From assembly GCF_937941905.1 (NCBI RefSeq), contig NZ_CALDGS010000155.1, positions 32,060-96,059 of the forward strand: a DNA stretch of 64,000 nucleotides, in the 5' to 3' direction. Source of the stretch: an uncultured Mycolicibacterium sp. GTDB taxonomy: Bacteria > Actinomycetota > Actinomycetes > Mycobacteriales > Mycobacteriaceae. The notes under the pieces were generated by a model. It was not told the DNA's origin, did no database searches, and worked only from the letters and a program-made list of their open reading frames with translations. Each line of letters begins with the position of its first letter. Position 1 is the stretch's first letter. The position numbers and the translations under genes are program-made. Shown here piece by piece: positions 1 through 7,371 of the stretch.

Positions 1-240
1 CACCTCGGTCACCGGCTCGAGGTCGCCCACCAGGGCGGCGAGGTACTCGACGGTCCGCGGGTCGTCGAGGCCGGCGCCGTACCAGGGCGGGGCCGGGTCG
101 GCGGCACGGACCGGGTCCGGGCCGTCCCCGGCGACCGCGACGAACAGCTCCGCGTCGGCGTCGTGGGCGGCGATGGCGCCGGCCAGCGTGCCCGCCCCAC
201 CACCGACGGAGACGACGTCGACTACGAGGTCCCAGTCCAT
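1..240 (-). CDS. 5' end of a putative FAD-binding oxidoreductase (partial)
   Basis: Only the first 80 codons lie in the window; the gene runs off the left edge. It starts with ATG at 240 and reads MDWDLVVDVVSVGGGAGTLA, a hydrophobic strand followed by a glycine-rich turn (VGGGAG) and then DADAELFVA, which resembles the Rossmann beta-alpha-beta that binds the ADP part of FAD. The family is an inference from this motif alone; no catalytic region is visible. It is divergent from the acyl-CoA dehydrogenase pair that begins at 653, so the 412-nt gap may hold both promoters. A steroid- or fumarate-type FAD dehydrogenase is possible but not shown. Confidence 0.55.
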   Translation of the reverse strand, partial: MDWDLVVDVVSVGGGAGTLAGAIAAHDADAELFVAVAGDGPDPVRAADPAPPWYGAGLDDPRTVEYLAALVGDLEPVTEV

Positions 241-652
241 ACCGATGTGCTCCGTCGCTCGTTCGCCTCCGGCCGGGCGGGCCGCGCGCCTACCGCACAG
301 AAAGGTGTTGCCACAGTCCGCACCGGGGATTCGAGGGGTTTGCTAGCACGGACCATGGCAACAGCATCACGATAACACCGGTTCGGGCCGAGTTGGCCCC
401 TACATCGGCTCGGTGCGATCCACCGCCGTGCAACGAGCAAGGTCGACGACATTTACGCGGCCGACCCCTGCCCAACACCCGACCGAGTCTACCGACCCGG
501 TGGAAGCGACGGGCCCACCGATCCGCACCCGGTTCGGGTTGCGGTGGCAGCCACCGCGGTGTGACACGGCCGGCAATTGGACCGAACCGGTGACCTACAT
601 CTCTAACTATGTTTAATATGTCGTCGTTCACATCACGGGAAGGGGCCCATCG
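241..652. other. 412-nt divergent intergenic region
   Basis: No convincing gene is present. The right end is unusually AT-rich for this genome (about 596-632, with TAACTATGTTTAATATG) and is the likely promoter area for the acyl-CoA dehydrogenase pair. A GGGAAGGGG purine stretch just before the ATG at 653 is a good ribosome binding site. A perfect 8-nt inverted repeat, TGTTGCCA at 306-313 and TGGCAACA at 356-363, is separated by 42 nt and could be chance. Confidence 0.4.
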
Positions 653-1885
653 ATGGACCTGCAGTGGTCGCCGGCCGACCTCGCCTTCCGCGACGAGGTG
701 CGCGCATTCCTCGCCGAGAAGCTCACCCCGGACCTGCGCCGGGCCGGCCGACTGCAGACCAGCGTCTACTCCGACCACGAGGCCGCCCTGCGCTGGCAGC
801 GCATCCTGCACGAGCGCGGCTGGGCGGCCCCGGCCTGGCCGGTGGAGTACGGCGGCTGCGACTGGACCGTCACCCAGCACTACATCTTCCAGCGGGAGAC
901 CACCCTGGCCGGGGCTCCTGCCCTGTCCCCCATGGGAATCCGCATGGTCGCCCACGCGATCATCCGGTACGGCACCCAGGAACAGAAGGACTGGTTCCTG
1001 CCCCGGATCCTGACCGGCGAGGTGTTCTTCTGCCAGGGCTACTCCGAACCGGAGGCCGGTTCCGACCTGGCCGCCCTGTCGATGGCGGCCGTCGACGACG
1101 GCGACGACCTGGTGTGCACCGGCAGCAAGATCTGGACCACCCATGCCCGGGAGGCGAACTGGATGTTCGCCCTGGTGCGTACCTCGCGCACCGACAAGAA
1201 GCAGCGCGGCATCACCTTCCTGCTCATCGACATGACCTCGCCGGGCATCGAGATCCGCCCGTTGGTGATGAGTTCCGGCGAGCAGATCCAGAACCAGGTG
1301 TTCTTCGACGGCGTCCGGGTGCCCAAGCGCAACGTGGTCGGCGAGATCGACGACGGCTGGACCGTCGCGAAGTACCTGCTGGAGTTCGAGCGCGGCGGCA
1401 GCGCCAGCTCCCCCGCCCTGCAGGTGCTCGCCGACGACATCGCCGCCGCGGCGGCCGAACAGCCCGGACCGGGCGGCGGCCGACTCATCGACGACCCGGC
1501 GTTCGCGCACAAGCTCGCCGAGGCCCGGATCCGCACCGAGGTGCTCGAGATCCTGGAGTACCAGGTGCTCAGCGCCGTCACCGCGGGCCGCAACCCCGGC
1601 ACCGCCGCGTCGATGCTCAAGGTGCTCGGCACCGAGTTGAGCCAGACGCTGACCGAGCTCGCGCTGGAGGCCGCCGGACCGCGCGGCCGGGCCTACCAGC
1701 CGCACGCGACCTGCCCGGGTGGGCCGGTGGCCGATTTCGAGCCGCCGGCCGACGGCTACGTCAGCGGGGAACCGTGGCAGGCCGTCGCCGCACTGCGCTA
1801 CTTCAACGACCGCGCCGGCTCGATCTACGCCGGTAGCAACGAGATTCAGCGAAACATCCTGGCCAAAGCGGCCCTGGGTCTGTAG
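653..1885 (+). CDS. Acyl-CoA dehydrogenase (FadE family), catalytic-type subunit
   Basis: A 410-residue acyl-CoA dehydrogenase, which introduces an alpha,beta double bond into an acyl-CoA using FAD. It has the usual N-terminal helical part, a middle beta domain (GYSEPEAGSDLA near 129-140) and a C-terminal helical domain with the FAD-contact motif SNEIQRNILA (395-404). The glutamate normally found in IYEGT is alanine here (IYAGS, 391-395). A glutamate at 246 (LEFERGG) sits where isovaleryl-CoA-dehydrogenase-type enzymes carry their base, so activity is plausible. The next gene starts 11 nt downstream and encodes a second FadE, suggesting a heteromeric enzyme of the kind known for mycobacterial sterol side-chain dehydrogenases. 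Substrate unknown. Confidence 0.88.
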   Translation: MDLQWSPADLAFRDEVRAFLAEKLTPDLRRAGRLQTSVYSDHEAALRWQRILHERGWAAPAWPVEYGGCDWTVTQHYIFQRETTLAGAPALSPMGIRMVAHAIIRYGTQEQKDWFLPRILTGEVFFCQGYSEPEAGSDLAALSMAAVDDGDDLVCTGSKIWTTHAREANWMFALVRTSRTDKKQRGITFLLIDMTSPGIEIRPLVMSSGEQIQNQVFFDGVRVPKRNVVGEIDDGWTVAKYLLEFERGGSASSPALQVLADDIAAAAAEQPGPGGGRLIDDPAFAHKLAEARIRTEVLEILEYQVLSAVTAGRNPGTAASMLKVLGTELSQTLTELALEAAGPRGRAYQPHATCPGGPVADFEPPADGYVSGEPWQAVAALRYFNDRAGSIYAGSNEIQRNILAKAALGL

Positions 1886-1896
1886 ACGGGGACGAC

Positions 1897-3051
1897 ATGG
1901 ACTTCACCCTCTCCGACGAACAGGAAATGCTCCGCGACGGGCTGACGCGGTTCCTCGCCACCCGCTACGACCTGGACAAGAGCCGGGCGGCCGCGAAGAC
2001 CGGCCCGGGCTGGCAGCCCGAGGTCTGGCGGGCGTTCGCCACCGAGCTGGGCATCCTCGGCGCGACCCTGCCGGAATCGGTGGGCGGCATGGGCGGCGGC
2101 CCGGTCGAGATGATGGTGATCGCCGAGGCGCTGGGGCACGCGCTGGTCATCGAGCCCTACGTGGACACCGTCGTGGTGGCCGGCGGGCTGCTGCGCCGCG
2201 CCGGCACCCCCGCCGCGCAGTCGGTGCTGGCCCGGATCGCCGACGGCACCGCGGTGGCCGCGCTGGCCGCCACCGAGCCCGGCTCCGGCGACCGCTGGCG
2301 CCACGTCGAGACCACCGCGGTCCGCGACGGGGACGAGTGGGTGCTCACCGGCGCGAAGACCGTCGCGGTGACCGCACCGCTGGCGACCCACCTGCTGGTG
2401 ACCGCCCGCACGGCCGGCGACACCGACGACCCGGACGGCATCTCGCTGTTCCTCGTCGAGGATCCCAACGGCCGCACCGATATCGAGATGCACGCCTACC
2501 GCACCGTCGACGACCGGCGCGCGGCCGACCTGGTGCTGCACGGACTGCGGCTGCCGGCCGCCGCACTGCTGGGCGAGGCCGGTGCGGCCTGGCCGTCGCT
2601 GGAGCTGGCCCGCGACGAGGGTGCGGCGGCGGTGTGCGCCGAAGCGGTCGGCTGCATGCGCAAGGTGCTGGCCGACACCGTCGAGTACTGCAAGCAGCGC
2701 CAGCAGTTCGGCCAGCCGATCGGCCGCTTCCAGGTGCTGCAGCACCGCATGGTCGACATGCACATGGAGGTCGAACAGGCCGTCGCCGCAATGTATCTGG
2801 CGGTGCTCAACCTCGACGCCGAGCCCGCCCGGCGCCGTCGGGCGGTGTCGGCGGCCAAGGCCACCGTCGGCCGGGCCGCCCGGTTCGTCGGGCAGAACGC
2901 GGTGCAACTGCACGGCGCCATGGGGATGACCGAGGAACTCGCCGTCGGCCACTACTTCAAACGGCTGACCGCCCTGCAGTACGAGTTCGGCAGCACCGAC
3001 GCCCACATCGCGCGCTACGCGCAACTGAGCCTGCCCGGCCGCACCGGCTAG
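1897..3051 (+). CDS. Acyl-CoA dehydrogenase (FadE family), partner subunit
   Basis: A 384-residue acyl-CoA dehydrogenase homologue in the same transcription unit as the preceding FadE. FAD-binding landmarks are RQQFGQPIG (268-276) and QLHGAMG (337-343). The C-terminal base region reads QYEFGSTDAH instead of the canonical YEGT-x-x-IQ, and I cannot assign a catalytic glutamate. The pairing of one subunit with an E246-type base and one divergent subunit resembles mycobacterial alpha2beta2 acyl-CoA dehydrogenases for bulky CoA esters; that assignment is inference. The 3' end overlaps the convergent kinase gene by 4 nt. Confidence 0.87.
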   Translation: MDFTLSDEQEMLRDGLTRFLATRYDLDKSRAAAKTGPGWQPEVWRAFATELGILGATLPESVGGMGGGPVEMMVIAEALGHALVIEPYVDTVVVAGGLLRRAGTPAAQSVLARIADGTAVAALAATEPGSGDRWRHVETTAVRDGDEWVLTGAKTVAVTAPLATHLLVTARTAGDTDDPDGISLFLVEDPNGRTDIEMHAYRTVDDRRAADLVLHGLRLPAAALLGEAGAAWPSLELARDEGAAAVCAEAVGCMRKVLADTVEYCKQRQQFGQPIGRFQVLQHRMVDMHMEVEQAVAAMYLAVLNLDAEPARRRRAVSAAKATVGRAARFVGQNAVQLHGAMGMTEELAVGHYFKRLTALQYEFGSTDAHIARYAQLSLPGRTG

Positions 3052-3689
3052 CCCGGCACCACCAGATCGCAGCGTGCCCGGGTGGCCGCCACGATGCGGG
3101 CGTTCGGTTCGTCGACGTCGTCGACCCAGCGGTGCGCCTCGGCGGCGCTGCGGCCACCGGCCCGGTGGCGGCGCACCAGCCGCCGCCGGCGCAGCGCCGC
3201 GTCGCAGTCCAGGTAGTACAGCCGGTCCAGCAGCGGGCGCACGGCCTGCCAGCCGCCGTGGTCGACGGCCAGGTAGTTGCCCTCGGTGACGACCAGGCGG
3301 GCCTCGGCCGGCACCACCCGGCCGGCGGCGACCGGCTCGTCGAGTGCACGGTCGAAGTCCGGCACGTAGACGTCGGCGCGGCCGGCCTCGGCCCGAATGC
3401 GTTGCAGCACCGCGACGTAGCCCGCCACGTCGAAGGTGTCCGGCGCGCCCTTGCGCCCGGCCCGACCCAGCCGGGCCAGCTGCGCGTTGGACAGGTGGAA
3501 CCCGTCCATCGGCACATACCCGGCAACGACCCCGCCCGGGCCGTGCACCGCGTCGGTGATCCGTTGTGCCAGCGTGGATTTCCCGGCACCCGGCGGGCCG
3601 GCGATACCGACCAGCACCCGCCCGGGGCGCGCGGCGAGCAGGGCGGTGACGTCGGCGAGGAGCCGGTCAGCCGATGCGGTCGTAGACAT
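3048..3689 (-). CDS. P-loop nucleoside/sugar kinase-like protein
   Basis: A 213-residue P-loop protein of the uridine kinase/phosphoribulokinase-like group. The Walker A motif is GPPGAGKST (31-39), followed by YVPMDGFHLSN, the segment carrying the conserved Asp-Gly-Phe-His of this family. The likely role is ATP-dependent phosphorylation of a small molecule (nucleoside, fructose or pantothenate-like); the substrate cannot be told. I chose the ATG at 3689 because it leaves a short leader before Walker A. This start lies 23 nt inside the aldo-keto reductase gene, so the two are probably translationally coupled in a TetR-AKR-kinase operon. Confidence 0.8.
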   Translation of the reverse strand: MSTTASADRLLADVTALLAARPGRVLVGIAGPPGAGKSTLAQRITDAVHGPGGVVAGYVPMDGFHLSNAQLARLGRAGRKGAPDTFDVAGYVAVLQRIRAEAGRADVYVPDFDRALDEPVAAGRVVPAEARLVVTEGNYLAVDHGGWQAVRPLLDRLYYLDCDAALRRRRLVRRHRAGGRSAAEAHRWVDDVDEPNARIVAATRARCDLVVPG

Positions 3690-4512
3690 CCGGGTGGGGG
3701 CCCATCCGGCCCGGCTCGCCGCGGTCGAGCGCGGAGATCGCGGCCATGTCCGCCTCGGTGAGCTCGAAGTCGAACACCGCGAAGTTCTCCCGCATCCGTT
3801 GTGGAGAAACCGTTTTCGGGAACACGATGTCACCGCGCTGCAGATGCCAGCGCAGCGCGACCTGGGCCGGGGTGCGGCCGAGCCGCTCGGCGATGCGGCG
3901 GATCACCGGATCCTCGGCCACTTTCCCGCGCGCCAGCGGCGCCCACGCCTCGGTGGCGATGCCGTGCGCGCGGTTGTAGGCGCGCACCGCCTCGTTACCG
4001 AAGAACGGGTGCACCTCGATCTGGTTGACCGCGGGCACTGTCGCGGCCTCGTCGGCCAGCCGCCGCAGGTGCTCGACCTGGAAGTTGGACACCCCGATGC
4101 TGCGGGCCCGGCCGTCGGCGGCGAACTCCTCGAGCACCCGCCAGGTGGTGACGAAATCGCCGCCGTAGTGCATCGGCAGCGGCCAGTGGATCAGGAACAG
4201 ATCCACGTAGTCCGAGCCCAGTGCGCGCAGCGTCTCGTCGAAGGTGCGCCGCGCGTCGTCGGGCCGGTGGAACCCGTTGTCGAGCTTGCTGGTGACGAAC
4301 ACCTCGGCCCGGTCGAGGCCGGCCTCCCGGATCGCCTGGCCGACCTGGGCCTCGTTGCCGTACATCTGGGCGGTGTCGATGTGGCGGTAGCCGATCTCCA
4401 GCGCGGCGCGCACCGCGGCGACGGTCTCGGCCGGGTCGACCTTGTACACGCCGAACCCGAGCTGCGGGATGGTGTTGCCGTCGTTGAGCGCGACGGTGGG
4501 CACGTCTGTCAT
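3667..4512 (-). CDS. Aldo/keto reductase
   Basis: A 281-residue NADPH-dependent aldo/keto reductase (TIM barrel) that reduces aldehydes or ketones in the cytosol. The full catalytic tetrad is visible: Asp46 and Tyr51 in YRHIDTAQMYGNE, Lys76 in VTSKL and His109 in LFLIHWP. The family signature IGVSNF and the C-terminal cofactor region with IVFPKTVSPQRM are also present. It starts with ATGA overlapping the stop of the TetR gene upstream (4 nt), so the regulator and enzyme share an operon. Similar to the diketogulonate-reductase-like AKRs of mycobacteria; physiological substrate unknown. Confidence 0.9.
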   Translation of the reverse strand: MTDVPTVALNDGNTIPQLGFGVYKVDPAETVAAVRAALEIGYRHIDTAQMYGNEAQVGQAIREAGLDRAEVFVTSKLDNGFHRPDDARRTFDETLRALGSDYVDLFLIHWPLPMHYGGDFVTTWRVLEEFAADGRARSIGVSNFQVEHLRRLADEAATVPAVNQIEVHPFFGNEAVRAYNRAHGIATEAWAPLARGKVAEDPVIRRIAERLGRTPAQVALRWHLQRGDIVFPKTVSPQRMRENFAVFDFELTEADMAAISALDRGEPGRMGPHPDVYDRIG

Positions 4513-5240
4513 GGTTCGGTTCTACCCGAGCCGTCGGGCGGGCTGATGTAGGGCAGTGCAACGCGCTCCCCCACCGTGCCGTCGGCGTCGCGCAGGGCCG
4601 GCGCGGCCAGGCCCTCACGCAGCAGCACCCGGGCCAGGTCGAGGGTCTGCCGGATCTCCTCGTCGGTCAGCCGCAGCCCCTCGGGCTGGTGGCGCAGCGC
4701 GATGACCCCGTTCCAGGCGCCCCACAGGTAGCGGGTCAGCCGCATCGCGTCGACCGGCCGGGCCTCCCCGGCGGCGACGGCGGCCTCGATCTGGTCGGCG
4801 AACCGGCGCAACAGCGCACCGACCCGGTCCCGGATGCGGGCCTCGATCTCGGCGGTCTTGTCCGACCCGGCGTTGGCGCGCATGGCCAGGAAGTCGAACG
4901 CACCCGGGTGGTCGAGGTGGAACCGCAGGTAGGCGTCGCCGCCGGCGAGCACCCGCTGCAGCGGGCCGAGCGCGGGATCCTCGCTGCGGGCCATGTACTC
5001 GGCGAACAGCTGCAGCGACCGCTCGACGAGGTGCAGGTAGATGTCGCGCTTGCCGTCGAAATGCAGGTAGATCGCACCCACCGAGACGTCGGCGAGCTCG
5101 GCGATGGACTCGATGCGCGCCCCGTCGTAGCCGTCGCGGGTGAACACGACCTCGGCCGCGTCCAGGATGGCCGCGCGGGTGCGGGCGCGGCGCCGGTCGG
5201 CCCGCGGGTGCCGCGGTCGATCCTCAGCACCGGTCGTCAT
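4509..5240 (-). CDS. TetR-family transcriptional regulator
   Basis: A 243-residue TetR regulator. The N-terminal helix-turn-helix is clear (IESIAELADVSVGAIYLHF), followed by a ligand-binding helical domain. I placed the start at ATG 5240 (MTTGAEDRPRHPRAD), about 20 residues before the first HTH helix; an in-frame upstream ATG at 5318 would add a basic leader with no family counterpart. It is first in an operon with the aldo/keto reductase and the kinase. It is also divergent from a flavoprotein start at 5333 that has lost its body, so its original target gene may be gone. Two repeats at 5269-5300 are candidate operators. Confidence 0.87.
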   Translation of the reverse strand: MTTGAEDRPRHPRADRRRARTRAAILDAAEVVFTRDGYDGARIESIAELADVSVGAIYLHFDGKRDIYLHLVERSLQLFAEYMARSEDPALGPLQRVLAGGDAYLRFHLDHPGAFDFLAMRANAGSDKTAEIEARIRDRVGALLRRFADQIEAAVAAGEARPVDAMRLTRYLWGAWNGVIALRHQPEGLRLTDEEIRQTLDLARVLLREGLAAPALRDADGTVGERVALPYISPPDGSGRTEP

Positions 5241-5268
5241 CCGGCAAGGATACCCGGTCGGCGCCGTA

Positions 5269-5300
5269 CTGAAATTGCGTTCATTTTCTGAATACCGTTC
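5269..5300. promoter_or_regulatory. Candidate TetR operator repeats
   Basis: Two imperfect direct copies, CTGAAATTGCGTTC (5269-5282) and CTGAATACCGTTC (5288-5300), lie between the divergent TetR start (5240) and the flavoprotein remnant (5333). Each copy also contains a GAA...TTC inverted half-site. Position and repeat structure fit an autoregulatory operator; binding is inference. Confidence 0.4.
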
Positions 5301-5332
5301 TAAAAACGTGTTGACCATGGCATTCTTCGGCC

Positions 5333-5407
5333 ATGTCCACCGATGTCGATGTCGTGGTGGTGGGCGCGCGATGCGCCGGCTCGGCGACCGCGATCAGCCT
5401 CGCGAGG
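5333..5407 (+). pseudogene. N-terminal remnant of an FAD-dependent oxidoreductase
   Basis: From ATG 5333 the frame reads MSTDVDVVVVGARCAGSATA followed by ISLAR, a complete Rossmann FAD-binding start of the geranylgeranyl-reductase/FAD-monooxygenase type (VVVGARCAGSATA is characteristic). After about 25 codons the similarity ends abruptly (CSTCSADSG), and the frame stays open only as GC-rich noise to 5557. From the same point, a different frame becomes the coding frame of a LuxR-type regulator. I read this as a deletion junction near 5400-5412 that removed the rest of the flavoprotein gene and the start of the regulator gene. Confidence 0.65.
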
Positions 5408-5934
5408 TGCTCGACGTGTTCTGCCGACTCCGGGACGCCACCGATGTGTTCACTCTGGAGCTGCGGAGCCGCCGACCGGATCTGCAGGCGGTGGAGAAGG
5501 TGGTGGGCGCCGGCCACCGCACCGTCGTCTACTCCCACATCGAGCACCACGAGGTGATCCTGACCTGCCTGGAGATCGGCGCGGTGGCCTACGTGGTCAA
5601 GAGCGAGGGCCGCGACCAGCTGCTCGGCGCCGTCTACGCCGCCGCCGCCGACCGGCCGTTCCTGGGGCCGCGGATGGCCAACGCGATCTGCAACGACCGG
5701 ACCGTCGGCCGGCCCCGGCTGACCGACCGGGAACGCGAGATCCTCAAGGCCTGGTTCCAAACGGAGAGCAAGGAACTCGTGGCGCGCCGGCTGTTCATCG
5801 AACCGTCCACGGTCAACACCCACCTGCAGCGGGTGCGGGCCAAGTACGCCGCCGCCGGCCGGCCCGCCACCACCAAGGCCGACCTGCTCGCCCGCGCCGT
5901 GCAGGACGGGATCATCGGCATCGAGGAGGTGTAG
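5371..5934 (+). CDS. N-terminally truncated LuxR-type response regulator
   Basis: The frame encodes the C-terminal part of a NarL/LuxR-type regulator: the last strands of a receiver domain (TVVYSHIEHHEV, AYVVKSEGRDQLL) and a full LuxR helix-turn-helix (LTDREREILKAWF, VARRLFIEPSTVNTHLQRV). The beginning is missing. From the first usable ATG (5371) the product would be 187 residues whose first ten or so come from the other side of the junction, lacking the first receiver strand and the acidic pair. The position expected for the phosphorylated aspartate reads TLELR (Glu30). It is probably non-functional, or acts as a phosphorylation-independent DNA-binding protein. A strong hairpin terminator follows at 5942. 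Confidence 0.7.
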   Translation: MRRLGDRDQPREVLDVFCRLRDATDVFTLELRSRRPDLQAVEKVVGAGHRTVVYSHIEHHEVILTCLEIGAVAYVVKSEGRDQLLGAVYAAAADRPFLGPRMANAICNDRTVGRPRLTDREREILKAWFQTESKELVARRLFIEPSTVNTHLQRVRAKYAAAGRPATTKADLLARAVQDGIIGIEEV

Positions 5935-5941
5935 AACGAGA

Positions 5942-5968
5942 AACGCCCGGGCGTGTCGCCCGGGCGTT
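5942..5968. terminator. Perfect 12-bp hairpin terminator
   Basis: AACGCCCGGGCG, loop TGT, CGCCCGGGCGTT. The stem is perfect and lies between the truncated LuxR gene (plus) and tRNA-Ala (minus), so it can serve both directions. No long U tract follows, as is usual in mycobacteria. Confidence 0.8.
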
Positions 5969-5973
5969 CGCTG

Positions 5974-6046
5974 TGGAGCTAACGGGACTCGAACCCGTGA
6001 CCCCCACACTGCCAGTGTGGTGCGCTACCAGCTGCGCCATAGCCCC
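5974..6046 (-). tRNA. tRNA-Ala (anticodon GGC)
   Basis: The minus strand gives a 73-nt cloverleaf. The acceptor stem GGGGCTA pairs with TAGCTCC plus discriminator A, and the anticodon loop CTGGCAG carries GGC (decodes GCC/GCU). The T arm contains GGGTTCGAGTCCC. The 3' CCA is not encoded. It is preceded on its strand by the MFS gene and followed by the hairpin at 5942-5968. Confidence 0.95.
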
Positions 6047-6102
6047 GCGTTGCGTGCCCACAGAAGGTACACCACGAACCGGCGTGACCACAAAACGGCT
6101 GG

Positions 6103-7371
6103 TCAGGGCACCTCGCCTCCGGCCTCCGGGCCGAGTGGACGGGGCTCGGTGTGGTCGGCCGACGGCTGCGGGCGGGTCTCCGGCGCGATGCACCAGCCCA
6201 CCGCCGCCACCGCCAGGATCACCCCGCTGACCACGAACGCCGCCGCGAACGACGCGTACTGGGCGATCTGGCCGACCACCAGCGAGCCGACGATGGACCC
6301 GAGGTCGGCCATCATCTGGAAGGTCGCCACCGCGGTCCCGCCGCGGGACTTGCTGCCCACCACGTCGGCCACGGCGGCCTGCTGCGGGGCGATGAAGATG
6401 CCGGTGGCCGCACCGGTGACGTAGGCGGCGATCACAAACAGCGGGAAGGAGTCGGTGAACCCGACCGCGACCGTCGACACCGCGGCGACGATCAGACCGC
6501 CGAGCATCAACCGGCGCCGGCCCACCCGGTCCGACAGGTGCCCGCTGGGGATGACCACCGAGATGTTGCCGACGGCGAAGGCCGCCAGCGCCAGCCCGGC
6601 CGCCCCGGCGTCCCGGCCGAGCACGTCGACGACGAACAGCGGGACCAGCGCGATGCGCAGCCCGAACGACGCCCAGCCGCTGGCGAAGTTGGAGAACAGC
6701 GCCGCCCGGTAGGCCCGGTGGCGCAGCACGGCGCGCACCGGCACCGGCTCGTCGTCCTCGTCGTCCGGCGCGGCCACCCGCGAGTGGCGCAGGCTGAGGA
6801 ACACCACCGCGGCGGCGACGAGCAGCGCGGCGCCGTAGATCACGAACGGTGCCGACAGGCCGAACCCGGCGGTGAGGCTGCCCAGCATCGGCCCGCCCAC
6901 CGAGCCGATGAGGAAGCCCGAGGAGAACAGCCCGGCCACCCGGCCACGGGCGTCCTCCGGGGAGATCCGGATCATCAGCCCGAGCGAGGAGACGGTGAAC
7001 ATCGCCGAGCCGAACCCGCCGGCGGACCGGAAGACCAGGAGCTCCCAGTAACTCTCGGCCACCGCGCAGGCCGCGGTGGACACCGCGACGATGAGCAGGC
7101 CGCTGATGTAGACCCGCCGCTCCCCCACCCGCTGCACCAGCCAGCCGGCCGGCGGCGCGGCGACCAGCCGCATCAGCGCGAAGGCGGTGATGACGAAGGT
7201 GGCCCAGCCGATCCCGACCCCGAAGTGGCGGGCGTACTGCGGCAGCACCGGTGCGACGACGCCGTAGCCGAGCGCCACCACGACGTTGGCGGCGACGAGC
7301 ACCCACACCTCGACCGGCAGGCGCTGCCGTCCCGTCGTCGCCGCACCGTCCCCGGGTGCGGCCGCACTCAC
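6103..7371 (-). CDS. MFS transporter (drug-efflux type)
   Basis: A 422-residue major facilitator with about 12 hydrophobic segments in two halves. The loop 2-3 motif (GWLVQRVGERRVYISG) and its repeat in the second half (GHLSDRVGRRRLMLGG) identify the family; an acidic central loop (PDDEDDEPV) separates the halves. Likely a proton-coupled exporter in the cytoplasmic membrane; substrate unknown. It begins at GTG 7371, overlapping the phosphoglucomutase stop by 4 nt, so it is probably translated from the pgm transcript. I chose this start because it gives a normal-length N terminus before TM1 (VEVWVLVAANVVVALGYG). Confidence 0.88.
   Translation of the reverse strand: MSAAAPGDGAATTGRQRLPVEVWVLVAANVVVALGYGVVAPVLPQYARHFGVGIGWATFVITAFALMRLVAAPPAGWLVQRVGERRVYISGLLIVAVSTAACAVAESYWELLVFRSAGGFGSAMFTVSSLGLMIRISPEDARGRVAGLFSSGFLIGSVGGPMLGSLTAGFGLSAPFVIYGAALLVAAAVVFLSLRHSRVAAPDDEDDEPVPVRAVLRHRAYRAALFSNFASGWASFGLRIALVPLFVVDVLGRDAGAAGLALAAFAVGNISVVIPSGHLSDRVGRRRLMLGGLIVAAVSTVAVGFTDSFPLFVIAAYVTGAATGIFIAPQQAAVADVVGSKSRGGTAVATFQMMADLGSIVGSLVVGQIAQYASFAAAFVVSGVILAVAAVGWCIAPETRPQPSADHTEPRPLGPEAGGEVP

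Noticed and set aside
306..363. Perfect 8-nt inverted repeat TGTTGCCA/TGGCAACA with 42-nt spacing
   Set aside because: The spacing is long and no extension of pairing or mobile-element feature surrounds it; chance is likely.
604..620. KstR-like site TAACTATGTTTA upstream of the first fadE
   Set aside because: The AAC/GTT half-sites are 3 nt apart, while the KstR consensus has 2; outer bases do not fit well.
5974..6046. tRNA-Ala as an attachment site of an integrated element
   Set aside because: No repeat of the tRNA 3' end, integrase or element boundary is seen in the window; only the nearby deletion scar hints at instability.
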